Shown piece by piece: positions 7,835 to 16,077 of a stretch of 33,113 bases of DNA. Below the pieces are notes generated by a model. That model was given only the letters and a program-made list of their open reading frames with translations. It ran no database searches and had not been told where the DNA came from. Position 1 is the first letter of the stretch. The number at the start of each line of letters is the position of its first letter. Origin of the DNA: Syntrophaceae bacterium UBA6252 (lineage in GTDB: Bacteria > Desulfobacterota > Syntrophia > Syntrophales > UBA6807); assembly GCA_002441265.1 (NCBI GenBank), contig DJVQ01000056.1, positions 81,793 to 114,905 of the forward strand, written 5' to 3'. The position numbers and the translations under genes were made by a program.

Positions 7835-7897
7835 ATCGCCGGCCCTGAAGGGCCGGACTGCGTCAAACAATTATTTTACGACTTCAGCACCGGTCGA
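7835..7897. repeat. Direct repeat D, copy 2, with palindrome
   Basis: CCGGCCCT-GA-AGGGCCGG (7839-7856) plus the CAAACAATTATTTTA stretch, as in 7728-7790. It ends just before an 11-G run at 7901-7911. Confidence 0.85.
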
Positions 7898-7931
7898 AAC
7901 GGGGGGGGGGGTGATCGGGTGGGAACCGAAC

Positions 7932-8858
7932 CTAAAGGATCTCCGGGGTGAATGGGACGACATCGTCGATGGAGGCGGCGCCGGTGAAGAGCATGACGAG
8001 ACGGTCCACGCCCAGGGCGACGCCGGAAGACGGGGGCATGCGGCGGAGTTCCTCGAGGAAGGACTCGGGGAGGGGGTAGTCGGTCTTCCCCGCCCGTTTC
8101 CGCTCCTCCCGGTCCCGGACGAACCGCTCCCGCTGTTCCGCCGGATCGGTGAGCTCGGTGAAGGCGTTGGCGAGTTCCATCCCGCTGATGTAGCACTCGA
8201 ACCGTTCCGCCACGGAGGGGTCCGTTTCCTTCAGCCGGGCCAGGGACGCCTGGGAGGCGGGGTAGTCGTAAAGGATGACCGGCCGGTCCTTTCTCAGGGC
8301 CGGCTCGACGGAAAAGGCGATGTCCTCGTCGAAGCTCCCCGTCCGGAGGGCTTCCTCCGCCGTGCGTCCCGCGTATTTCCGGAATGCCTCGTCCACGGTG
8401 ATCCGCTCCCAGGGGCCGGCAAGGTCGATGGGCTGTCCCCGGAAGTCGATCCGGTCCCCCCGCCCGAGATGGCGGGACACGAAAAGAACCAGGTCCTCGC
8501 ATTCCGCCATCATGTCACGGTAATCCGCGCCGTCGGCGTACCACTCGAGAAGGGTGAATTCGGAAAGGTGCCGGGAACCCCGCTCGTCGAGGCGGAAGCA
8601 GGGGCAGACCTGGAAAATCCTGCCGTACCCGGCGGCGAGAAGGCGTTTCATGGCGATTTCCGGGGAAGTCTGGAGAAACCACCCGTGGGAGGGGATGGCG
8701 TCGATGTGCGGTTCCGGGGCCGGGGCGGGGATGCGGACCGGGGTGGAGACCTCCAGGTAGCCCCTCCCGGCGAAGAATCGCCGGATGCCCTCGACCACCG
8801 CCGCCCTGACCTTCAGATTTTCCCGTTTCGCCCGGAGATGGGCCAAAACGTCCCGCAT
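7932..8858 (-). CDS. epmA: EF-P--(R)-beta-lysine ligase EpmA
   Basis: Class II lysyl-tRNA-synthetase paralogue of 308 aa that lacks the anticodon-binding domain. It activates (R)-beta-lysine with ATP and attaches it to the conserved lysine of elongation factor P. Class II motif 2 is seen as FRLDERGSRHLSEFTLLEW (near residue 97) and motif 3 as GVALGVDRLVMLFTGA (near 283). The N-terminus (VRAAVVEGIRRFFAGRGYLEV) is typical of the family. The length is close to the E. coli protein. The gene follows efp after 15 nt and is probably cotranscribed with it; epmB lies just upstream, so the full modification pathway is encoded together. Beyond its stop is the repeat-rich region; no clear terminator is seen. 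Confidence 0.93.
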   Translation of the reverse strand: MRDVLAHLRAKRENLKVRAAVVEGIRRFFAGRGYLEVSTPVRIPAPAPEPHIDAIPSHGWFLQTSPEIAMKRLLAAGYGRIFQVCPCFRLDERGSRHLSEFTLLEWYADGADYRDMMAECEDLVLFVSRHLGRGDRIDFRGQPIDLAGPWERITVDEAFRKYAGRTAEEALRTGSFDEDIAFSVEPALRKDRPVILYDYPASQASLARLKETDPSVAERFECYISGMELANAFTELTDPAEQRERFVRDREERKRAGKTDYPLPESFLEELRRMPPSSGVALGVDRLVMLFTGAASIDDVVPFTPEIL

Positions 8859-8873
8859 CGTCCTGAGGCGGCT

Positions 8874-9437
8874 TCAGTCCTTCACCCGGGTGAGGTAGTC
8901 CCCCGTCCGGGTGTCGATCCGGATCTTGTCCCCCACTTCCACGAAGGGCGGGACCTGGACCTGATAGCCCGTCTCCAGGATGGCCGGCTTGTAGTCCGTC
9001 GTGGCCGTGTCCCCCTTCACCCAGGGTGCGGCCTCGGTGACCCTGAGGTCGATGAACTTGGGCGGCGTGGTGCCGATGGGACGGGTCCCGAAGAAGAGAA
9101 TGTCCACTTCCAGGTTGTCGATGAGGAAGTTCCTGGCGTCGCCGACCTGTTCCTCCGTCAGGTACACCTGCTCGAAGGTGGCCACGTCCATGAAGACGAA
9201 CTTGTCCCCCTCCTGGTAGAGGTACTGCATTTTCTTTTCCTGAAGATCCGCGGGTTCGAAGGTGTCCACGGAGCGGAAGGTCCGGTCGAACTGGGACCCC
9301 GTGAGCATGTTCCTCAGCCGGCACCGGTACAGGGCCTGCCCCTTGCCCGGCTTCACGAATTGGAAGTCCACGATCACGTAAGGATCCCCGTCGATCTGGA
9401 TTTTCAGGTTCTTTCTCAAGTCACTGGCGTTGTACAT
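8874..9437 (-). CDS. efp: Translation elongation factor P
   Basis: Ribosome-bound factor that relieves stalling at polyproline stretches. It has 187 aa in the usual three beta-barrel domains: KOW-like N-domain (SDLRKNLKIQIDGDPYVIVD), central OB domain (YLYQEGDKFVFMDVATFEQ near residue 90) and C-terminal OB domain (TGYQVQVPPFVEVGDKIRIDTRTGDYLTRV). The modification loop reads KPGKGQALYR; Lys32 corresponds to the beta-lysylated Lys34 of the E. coli protein. Both modifying enzymes are encoded next to it. AAAGGGG precedes the ATG, and a strong promoter lies about 70-100 nt upstream, inside the end of epmB. Confidence 0.97.
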   Translation of the reverse strand: MYNASDLRKNLKIQIDGDPYVIVDFQFVKPGKGQALYRCRLRNMLTGSQFDRTFRSVDTFEPADLQEKKMQYLYQEGDKFVFMDVATFEQVYLTEEQVGDARNFLIDNLEVDILFFGTRPIGTTPPKFIDLRVTEAAPWVKGDTATTDYKPAILETGYQVQVPPFVEVGDKIRIDTRTGDYLTRVKD

Positions 9438-9508
9438 AGGTGGTTCCCCTTTGTCCCGGCGGGGGCGGCGGCCGCTTCCCGTCCGGAAAAATTCTAATTT
9501 CCCGGCAC

Positions 9509-9537
9509 TATTTAATCGATTTGCCCTTTCCTGTCAA
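9509..9537 (-). promoter_or_regulatory. Sigma-70-like promoter for efp-epmA
   Basis: On the minus strand, TTGACA (9532-9537), a 17-nt spacer and TAAATA (9509-9514). It overlaps the last codons of epmB, so efp and epmA can be transcribed independently of the upstream genes. Confidence 0.65.
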
Positions 9538-10591
9538 AAGATAGTTCATCCCCTTCCTCCCCGGGGTCCGTCCCCGATTCCAGGGACTTTTTCCCTTTTC
9601 CCCCGGGCAGGTCGTAAACGAACCGGGGAAGGGCGAGGCCCGAGATCTCCTTCCGGAGTTTCCGGAACAGGGCGGTGCCTTCCCCGGGGGGGACCCGGAA
9701 GTGCTCCACCCCGCGGACGGGTTCGCAGTGAAAGAGGTAGTACGGCTTGACTCCCGCCTCCACGAGGCCGTAAAGAAGGTCCCCCATCACCTCCGGGACG
9801 TCGTTGACCCCCCGGAGAAGGACCGACTGATTGACCACTGGGATTCCTCTTTCGAGGAAGGCCGCGCAGGCGGCGGCCGCCTCCGCCGTCAGTTCCCGGG
9901 GGTGGTTGAACTGGGTGGCGATCCAGAGGGGACGGAACTCCCGGAGAAGGTCCAGCAGCTCGCCGTCGACCGCCATGGGAAGAACGGCGGGGATCCGGGT
10001 CCCGATCCGAAGCATGCGAACGTGCGGGATCGCCTTCAGGGTCCGCAGGATCCGGCGCAGCGACCGGCGGTCCAGGGTGAGAGGGTCTCCGCCGGAGAGA
10101 ATGACCTCCCGGATGGAACGGTCCTCTTCGATGAAGGCGGCGGCGGCATCGAATTCCCTCCACGTCATCCGTTTTCTCCGGGCCTTCCAGTTCCGTTTGC
10201 GGTTGCAGTGCCGGCAGAGAACGGCGCATTCCCCCGTGGCGAGAAGGAGGCACCGGTCGGCGTACCGCCGGATGAGGCCTGGAACGGGCATGGAGCCCTC
10301 CTCGTTGAGGGGGTCCTCCCCGATGCCCGGGGAGTGCCGCAGTTCCTCCTCCCGGGGCAGGCACTGGAGGGCGATGGGGTCTTCCTGCGAATCGGGATCG
10401 ATCAGGGACAGGTAATAAGGGGTCACCGCGAAAGGGTAGGCCCGGGAAACCCGGTCCGCTTCCCCCGTCCCGGCGAACAGGCCCGGAAGGAGCCGGGCGA
10501 GGGCGGCGCCGTCCCTGACGCGATGGCGAAGCTGCCAGGCCGGGTCCCTCCAGTCCCTTTCGGGAACGTCTCGGAAAAGGCGCCGTTCCAA
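9512..10591 (-). CDS. epmB: EF-P beta-lysylation protein EpmB (lysine 2,3-aminomutase-like radical SAM enzyme)
   Basis: Radical SAM, PLP-dependent aminomutase that converts lysine to the beta-lysine used on EF-P. It is 359 aa, the short EpmB class and not the longer catabolic KamA. The radical SAM cluster is C122-x3-C126-x2-C129 (CAVLCRHCNRKR); ILSGGDPLTL and the HCEPVRGVEHFR region are family hallmarks, and FVYDLPGGKGK near the C-terminus holds the PLP lysine. The start is a TTG three nucleotides after the stop of the YihY-like gene, with GGAGA upstream, so the two are probably cotranscribed. The hydrophilic tail after GGKGKKS is longer than usual and its end carries the efp promoter. Confidence 0.92.
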   Translation of the reverse strand: MERRLFRDVPERDWRDPAWQLRHRVRDGAALARLLPGLFAGTGEADRVSRAYPFAVTPYYLSLIDPDSQEDPIALQCLPREEELRHSPGIGEDPLNEEGSMPVPGLIRRYADRCLLLATGECAVLCRHCNRKRNWKARRKRMTWREFDAAAAFIEEDRSIREVILSGGDPLTLDRRSLRRILRTLKAIPHVRMLRIGTRIPAVLPMAVDGELLDLLREFRPLWIATQFNHPRELTAEAAAACAAFLERGIPVVNQSVLLRGVNDVPEVMGDLLYGLVEAGVKPYYLFHCEPVRGVEHFRVPPGEGTALFRKLRKEISGLALPRFVYDLPGGKGKKSLESGTDPGEEGDELSFDRKGQID

Positions 10592-10594
10592 GGG

Positions 10595-11986
10595 TCAGAG
10601 ATCTCCCACGGGGCGGTTTGCCGGGGCGGCGTCGAGAATCTTCCTGAATTCGGAAAGCTTTTCCGCGGCGGGCTTCCAGGGGGCGTCTTCCAGCCCGGGA
10701 AGGTCGTTCGTTCCGCTTGCGGAGGCGGCGTCCAGGACCGACTGGACGGTGATCGTCGCCACGTTCCTCGCGGGATGCCAGCCCGGCGCCTCTTCCCCCT
10801 CCCGTTCGACCCGGACGAGAATCCCTCCGGCCATCAGGTCGCCCAGGAGGGCCTCCACGAGGGATTCCGGCAGGGCGAGTTCCAGGGAAAGCCCGGCCGC
10901 CGTCGGGGCGGGGTCCCCCCGGTGGAAGGCCCGGACGACGGAAGCGGCCGTTCCGAGGGACAGGAGGGCGCGGACGCGGAAGCTCATGTCCCGGTCCGGG
11001 AACTCCGGCAGCGGCCCCCGTCCCTCCTCGATGACCCGGGACATCTCGGCGCCCCACAGGACGATCATCCAGCCGAGCTGGAGCCATACGAGAAAGAGGG
11101 GAAGGGCGGCGAAACTGCCGTAGATGGCGTTGTATTTCGCGACCCCCACCTGAAAATAGACGTAGACCCACTGGGTGAGCTGATAGAGGGTCCCGGCGAG
11201 GATCCCGCCGGCAAACGCCGCCGGCAGGCTGACCTTCCGGTTCGGCATGAGGCCGTAGAGGATGGTGAAGAGGATCCAGAAAATCACGTAGGGGAGAAAC
11301 TTCAGGGCGAAAAGGATGTAAGGGCCCACCGCCCCGAGGAGGGGCAGCTTCTCCAGGATCGTCCGGATCTGGGTGGTCACGAAGACGTTCAGGCTTCCCG
11401 ACAGGACGAAGAGGATGGGCGCCACGAGCATGAAGGACAGGTAGTCTGAGAATTTCCTCCAGATCGTCCGGGGACGGGGGATCTTCCAGATGGCGTTGAA
11501 GGACGCCTCGATGTTGCCGAGGAGCTTGATCACCGTCCACAGGAGAACCACCACCCCGATCCCCGCAAGGAGCCCCCCCCGGGTGTTGTTCAGGAGGGTG
11601 TTGGCGAACGCGAAGAGCCGGCCGAACACGTCCTCCTGCCCGGGGAAGTTCTCGAGGAGCCGGGTCTCGAGGGTCTTCTGGAGGCCGAATCCCTTGGCGA
11701 TGCCGAAGGCCATGGCGACGACGGGGACGATGGACAGAAGGGTGTAGAAGGTCATGGCCGACGCCCGGAGCATGCACTCGTCCCTGCGGAATCCCTCGAC
11801 GGACCGGTAAAGCCTGTGGACGATTCCGAGACCGGACCGGCGAAAAGGCCGCATCAACTCCGCCGCCTCCCCGTGGGGACCCTCCCGGACGAGCCGGGCG
11901 ACCTGTTCGGCTTTCAATCGAAAACGATGGATCACGAACCCCCCTTTGCCGCGGCGCCGGCCGTCGGAATCGTTCCTGGACCGCAC
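10595..11986 (-). CDS. YihY/BrkB-family inner-membrane protein
   Basis: Polytopic membrane protein of 463 aa (446 if the GTG at 11933-11935 is used). About six transmembrane segments lie between residues 75 and 320, with family features MLRASAMTFYTLLSIVPVVAMAFGIA, NTLLNNTRGGLLAGIGV, IWKIPRPRTIWRKFSDYLSF and AIYGSFAALPLFLVWLQLGWMIVLWGAE in fragments. The C-terminal 130 residues are soluble and look like a winged-helix-type region. The family was once named RNase BN, which is not supported; its real role is unknown. Either start has G-rich sequence upstream; the longer N-terminus is low-complexity, so the shorter form is plausible. It diverges from tamB and probably leads the epmB transcript. 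Confidence 0.88.
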   Translation of the reverse strand: MRSRNDSDGRRRGKGGFVIHRFRLKAEQVARLVREGPHGEAAELMRPFRRSGLGIVHRLYRSVEGFRRDECMLRASAMTFYTLLSIVPVVAMAFGIAKGFGLQKTLETRLLENFPGQEDVFGRLFAFANTLLNNTRGGLLAGIGVVVLLWTVIKLLGNIEASFNAIWKIPRPRTIWRKFSDYLSFMLVAPILFVLSGSLNVFVTTQIRTILEKLPLLGAVGPYILFALKFLPYVIFWILFTILYGLMPNRKVSLPAAFAGGILAGTLYQLTQWVYVYFQVGVAKYNAIYGSFAALPLFLVWLQLGWMIVLWGAEMSRVIEEGRGPLPEFPDRDMSFRVRALLSLGTAASVVRAFHRGDPAPTAAGLSLELALPESLVEALLGDLMAGGILVRVEREGEEAPGWHPARNVATITVQSVLDAASASGTNDLPGLEDAPWKPAAEKLSEFRKILDAAPANRPVGDL

Positions 11987-12026
11987 TTCCCCCCGGCGGG
12001 CCGGGTCTGCCGCGGACCCGCCTGAC

Positions 12027-12056
12027 TTGACGATCCGCAGGCAAATACAGTATCAA
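12027..12056 (+). promoter_or_regulatory. Possible promoter for tamB
   Basis: TTGACG (12027-12032), an 18-nt spacer and TATCAA (12051-12056) in a locally AT-rich stretch about 90 nt before the tamB start. Plausible only. Confidence 0.4.
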
Positions 12057-12145
12057 TATGGGAACTTTTCCGCAAATATTTTATCGTGCCCGGGCGGGAA
12101 GCGGGGAAGGGGCGGGCGCATGAATGTTCCGAGGACGGGAGGCCC

Positions 12146-15100
12146 GTGACGGATCCTGCGGCACAGGACAAGAAGGAACGAAAGCGGCGCGGATGGACGG
12201 CGGTCCCTGCGGTCGTCGCCGTCGCCCTTCTGCTCGCCCTCGTCCTCCTGGTTTCCCTTCTCGACACCGCCCCGGCGAGGAATCTCCTCCTGTCGCGGAT
12301 CAACGGTCTCATTCCGGGGACCCTCACCGCGGAAAGCCACCGCGTCTTCCTCTGGAGGGGTGAGCTCCTGGCCCGGGACCTTACCTTGCGGGCTCCCGGC
12401 GGAGAAGAGGTCGCCCGCATCGAAGGTCTCGAACTCGGGATTTCCTGGTCCGACCTCCTCCGCCGGTTCGTTCTCGCCGTTCGCCTGAAAGCGCACGCAC
12501 CCCGGCTCACCCTTGTCTTCGACAAGGACGGTTCCTCGAACCTGACAAAAGCCCTTCTTTCGCCGGCGGCGGATCAAGGCGGGGAGGGTTCTCCGTCTTC
12601 CTTTGCCGCCCTCCCGCCGGTCCTCCTTCGTTTCGAGGCCGCCGGGGGCAGTCTTCACGCTTCCTTTCCCGGCGGACCCGTTTTCGACCTGAAGGGGATC
12701 GGCATGAACGGCCGGGCCGGCCTCCCCGGGAGGGAGGGCGCCCTCGGCGCCGTCGTGGAAACGGGATCGGTGCTGGCAGGGGATCTTTCCATGCCCCTGG
12801 CGAGGTCGGAAATCAGGGCGGAATTCCACGGGGGGAATCTCGAGGGGATCGCGGGGGATCTTCACGGGGGCCCCTTTTCCCTTTCCTTCACGGGGGCCGT
12901 GGGGGACGTTCTCGGGGATCCCCGGCCGGACCTGGAATTCCGTTTCTCCGGCTCCCTCGGGGGCGCGGCGGATCTTTTCCGGATCCCCGGGGGGATGTCC
13001 GGCGACGCCGTCCTCGCCGGAAGGATCGGAGGGACCCTCGACAACCCCGCCGGCGACGTCCGCGGGGAAATCGGCCCCGCTTCGTTCCGCGGGATTCCCA
13101 TCGACGGGGGGCGGTTTGCCCTTTCCCTCGAGGAACATGTCGTTTCCCTCTCCAGCCTCGAAGCGGCCCTTGCCGGGGGGAGATTCGTCCTGTCGGGAAA
13201 GGCGGATCTCCGGGAAGCCCTTCCCCGGGGGCTTCGAGGCGGCGGCGACCTGTCCGCCGTGGCATACGAGGCGGCGTGGAAAGGGGAGGGCATCGTTCTC
13301 GAAGCGTTTCCGTTCCTCGAGGGGCTGGTTTCCGGGTCCCTGGACGGGAGGGGATCCCTCGCGGGAAAGGGGTTTGCCCCGGCGACGGCGGACCTTTCCT
13401 TCCAGACGGAAGGGGAGGGAAAATCCGTCGCCACCCCCTCCGTGGAAGGCGTTTCCGGCGTCCGCTTCGATGCAGCCGGAGCCTGGAAGGGGGGGACCCT
13501 GACGCTGTCCCGGGCCGTTGCGTCGGACGGAAACGTCTTCCTTCGGGGACAGGGGTGGTTCTCCACGGAAAAGAGCGCCTTCGGCGGGAAACTTGACGCC
13601 GCGGCGGGGGACCTCGCCCGGGTTCCCGTCCTTTCCGGGCTCGTTCCCGTCGGGGGAGGCTGCGATCTGACGGTGACCGCCTCGGGGTCCCTCCGGGAAC
13701 CCTCTTTCGCTCTGTCCGGTGAGGGGCGGCGGCTGCGGTACGGCGCGTATTCCATCGGCGACGTCGCGGTGGAGGGAACCATGGGGCCCGGCGGGACGGC
13801 GGAAATCTCCCGGCTCACCCTCCGGAACGGCGGATCGCGACTCAGCCTTTCCGGGCAGGCCGCCCTGTTCCGGCGGGGGCTCCGGGAACGGAACGGCGAT
13901 CCCGCCTTCCGCCTCGATCTCAGGGCGGACCCCGTCTTTCTCCAGGACGTGGACCCGTCCCTCCGGGGAACGGCCTCCCTCGATGCCGCCCTCGAGGGGA
14001 CCTGGAGCGCCCCCCGGGGGAAGATCCGCCTCAGGGGCGGGGATCTCGAACTTCCGGGACAGCGGATTGCCGCCGTCGCCGCCGACCTGACCCTCCGGGA
14101 AGGAAGGATCGTGGTGGACGCCCTCACGGTGTCCCCCCGGGAGGGGGAAACGGTCCGGGCTTCCGGGTGGTTCGTCCCCGGCGGGGCGTACGAGGGATTC
14201 CTCTCCACGGCCGGCGTTTCCCTGGAAGGCATCGGCTGGATCGCGGGCCGGTTGCCGGTGAAGGGGAAGGCGGCCCTCGATCTCACCGGCCGGGGGGAGA
14301 TGAGGAACCCGGCCTTCAAGGGTACGATCGCCCTCCGGGACCTTTTCGTTTCGGGCCGGCCCGCCGGGGATTTCTCGTTCCTGGCGGAGTACCGGGACGG
14401 AACGGCCGCGGTGGAGGGACTCGACGGCCTGCCCCTTTCCGCCCGCTACAACCGGGCATCGGGCGACTTCTCCCTTTCCCTCTCCCCGTCGGGGGAGGAC
14501 CTCGCCCCCTGGTTCGCCCTTCTCCGGCTCCCCCTGTGGGGCGGAGAAGTCTCGGGAACGGTTCTCGTGAAGGGGAATGTCCGGGACCCGGGGAACATCG
14601 ACGGGGACATCGGGGTCTCCCGGATCGCCGTCCGCCACGAGGACCTCCCGGTGGCCTCGGCGGAACACCTCGAGGCGGCGATCCGGAAGGGCGTCCTCAT
14701 CCTTTCTCCCGGCCGCGTCCGAATCCTCGACAGCGGGGAAATCCGGTTCGAGGGGAAAGGGGGCCTGTCCGGTTCTCTCGATTTCCGGGTCGACGGCTCC
14801 ATCCCCCTGGCGGCGGTCGGTCCCTTTGCCGGGGGACTTTCCGATTTCCAGGGCCGGGCCGATTTCTCCGGGACCGTCGGGGGGACCGTGGATCATCCCG
14901 ATTTCCATGGGGAAATCCGCCTGGAGGGCCTGGGGATGACCGTTCTTTCCCTCTCGGAACGGATCCGGGAAGTCCGGGGGAGCATCGAGATCGCCGGAGA
15001 GCGGGTTCTTTTCCGGGAAGTCCGGGGATTCCTGGAGGACGGGCCGTTCCGTATGGAGGGGTCCCTCGATTTCCGGGAATTCCGGCCCGAGAAGGCGGAC

Positions 15101-16072
15101 CTCCGGCTGGAGGGCCAAAACCTCCCCTTCGTCCTTCCCGGCACCCTCCAGGCAATCTTCAACGGGGACCTGACCCTCCGTGGAACGTCCCGGGAGAGCG
15201 CCCTCTCCGGATCGGTGACCCTTGTGCAAGGTCTTTATTACAAGAAATACAACAAGATGGATATCGACCTGAGAAGCCTCTTCGCCGCCCGGAGGTCCGT
15301 GTCCCCCCAGCGGGAGCGGAAAGCCGTCCCCTTCCTGGAAAACACCGCCCTCGACGTGGCGATCCGGCGGCAGGGCGCTTTTCTCGTGGACAACGACCTT
15401 GCCTCCCTGGCGGCCGTTCCCGACCTGAAGCTCGGCGGGACCTGGGGAAAACCGGTCCTGTCGGGCCGGATCACCATCCCGTCGGGGACGGTCACCTACC
15501 GGGACAGGACCTTCACCATCACCCGGGGGACCCTCGATTTTACGGACCCCCACGAAATCGATCCCGTCCTGGATGTGGCCGGAAGGGTCCAGGTCCGGGA
15601 GTGGCGCATCACCCTCGAGGTTTCGGGCAGGACGAACAACCTGAAATTCGTCCTTTCCTCCGATCCCGCCGAGGAAGACCAGGACATCCTGTCCCTGCTC
15701 CTTTTCGGAAAGACCACCCGCGAACTGACCGGCGGGGAAGGGGGGACCCCCTCCTCCCCGGAGGAGATGCTCGCCCGGCTCGTGGCGTCCACCTTGTCGG
15801 GCCGGGTACGGGAGCTGACGGGGCTGGACGTCTTCGAGGTCCAGCCGGGGTCCTCCGGAAACGGCGTTCCGGGATCGGGGTTCCTGCTGACGGTGGGGAA
15901 ACGGCTGACCCGGAGGTTCTCCATCGAGTATTCCGTGGGAACGTCGGACGGGGAGGCCGTCCAGGAGGCGGCCGGGGAGTACCGGTTGCTGGAAGACCTT
16001 CTCCTGAGGGGGTTCCAGAACGACCGGGGGGTGTACGGCGGGGAAATCCAGCTGCGGTTCGAGTTCCGGTGA
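12146..16072 (+). CDS. TamB-like translocation and assembly module protein
   Basis: Inner-membrane-anchored, periplasm-spanning AsmA/TamB-superfamily protein of 1308 aa. A single N-terminal transmembrane helix (about residues 17-38, following KKERKRR) is followed by about 1000 residues of alternating beta-strand repeats rich in Gly, such as FSGSLGGAADLF and GRADFSGTVGGTVDHP. It ends in the conserved TamB (DUF490) domain: TYRDRTFTITRGTLDFTDP, LSLLLFGKTTREL and FLLTVGKRLTRRFSIEYS. Such proteins are groove-shaped and have been linked to outer-membrane protein assembly and phospholipid transport. I start it at the GTG (12146) with GGGAGG upstream; an ORF extension to 12086 lacks support. The next gene is its likely Omp85 partner, 5 nt away. 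Confidence 0.92.
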   Translation: MTDPAAQDKKERKRRGWTAVPAVVAVALLLALVLLVSLLDTAPARNLLLSRINGLIPGTLTAESHRVFLWRGELLARDLTLRAPGGEEVARIEGLELGISWSDLLRRFVLAVRLKAHAPRLTLVFDKDGSSNLTKALLSPAADQGGEGSPSSFAALPPVLLRFEAAGGSLHASFPGGPVFDLKGIGMNGRAGLPGREGALGAVVETGSVLAGDLSMPLARSEIRAEFHGGNLEGIAGDLHGGPFSLSFTGAVGDVLGDPRPDLEFRFSGSLGGAADLFRIPGGMSGDAVLAGRIGGTLDNPAGDVRGEIGPASFRGIPIDGGRFALSLEEHVVSLSSLEAALAGGRFVLSGKADLREALPRGLRGGGDLSAVAYEAAWKGEGIVLEAFPFLEGLVSGSLDGRGSLAGKGFAPATADLSFQTEGEGKSVATPSVEGVSGVRFDAAGAWKGGTLTLSRAVASDGNVFLRGQGWFSTEKSAFGGKLDAAAGDLARVPVLSGLVPVGGGCDLTVTASGSLREPSFALSGEGRRLRYGAYSIGDVAVEGTMGPGGTAEISRLTLRNGGSRLSLSGQAALFRRGLRERNGDPAFRLDLRADPVFLQDVDPSLRGTASLDAALEGTWSAPRGKIRLRGGDLELPGQRIAAVAADLTLREGRIVVDALTVSPREGETVRASGWFVPGGAYEGFLSTAGVSLEGIGWIAGRLPVKGKAALDLTGRGEMRNPAFKGTIALRDLFVSGRPAGDFSFLAEYRDGTAAVEGLDGLPLSARYNRASGDFSLSLSPSGEDLAPWFALLRLPLWGGEVSGTVLVKGNVRDPGNIDGDIGVSRIAVRHEDLPVASAEHLEAAIRKGVLILSPGRVRILDSGEIRFEGKGGLSGSLDFRVDGSIPLAAVGPFAGGLSDFQGRADFSGTVGGTVDHPDFHGEIRLEGLGMTVLSLSERIREVRGSIEIAGERVLFREVRGFLEDGPFRMEGSLDFREFRPEKADLRLEGQNLPFVLPGTLQAIFNGDLTLRGTSRESALSGSVTLVQGLYYKKYNKMDIDLRSLFAARRSVSPQRERKAVPFLENTALDVAIRRQGAFLVDNDLASLAAVPDLKLGGTWGKPVLSGRITIPSGTVTYRDRTFTITRGTLDFTDPHEIDPVLDVAGRVQVREWRITLEVSGRTNNLKFVLSSDPAEEDQDILSLLLFGKTTRELTGGEGGTPSSPEEMLARLVASTLSGRVRELTGLDVFEVQPGSSGNGVPGSGFLLTVGKRLTRRFSIEYSVGTSDGEAVQEAAGEYRLLEDLLLRGFQNDRGVYGGEIQLRFEFR

Positions 16073-16077
16073 TCCTG

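Larger units (their letters stand above)
6983..7931. other. Repeat-rich intergenic region, no gene seen
   Basis: About 950 bp between the oxidoreductase stop and the epmA stop. It consists of a duplicated A-B module, REP-like palindromes, a duplicated D module, one inserted copy of repeat family E and an 11-G run at 7901-7911. Reading frames through it are uninterrupted only because the sequence is GC-rich and repeated; none has a recognisable domain or a supported start. Confidence 0.8.

Noticed and set aside
6983..7931. Small genes or a CRISPR array in the repeat-rich region
   Set aside because: The repeats are few, of different lengths, irregularly spaced and palindromic; no cas genes and no supported reading frame.
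12053..15553. An 1166-codon open frame on the minus strand opposite tamB
   Set aside because: It is a high-GC shadow rich in Pro, Gly and Arg with no domain, while the plus-strand frame is a clear TamB.
14167..16077. N-terminal extension of the Omp85 frame back into tamB
   Set aside because: This part is Arg/Pro/Gly-rich shadow sequence; the signal peptide starts just after 16078.
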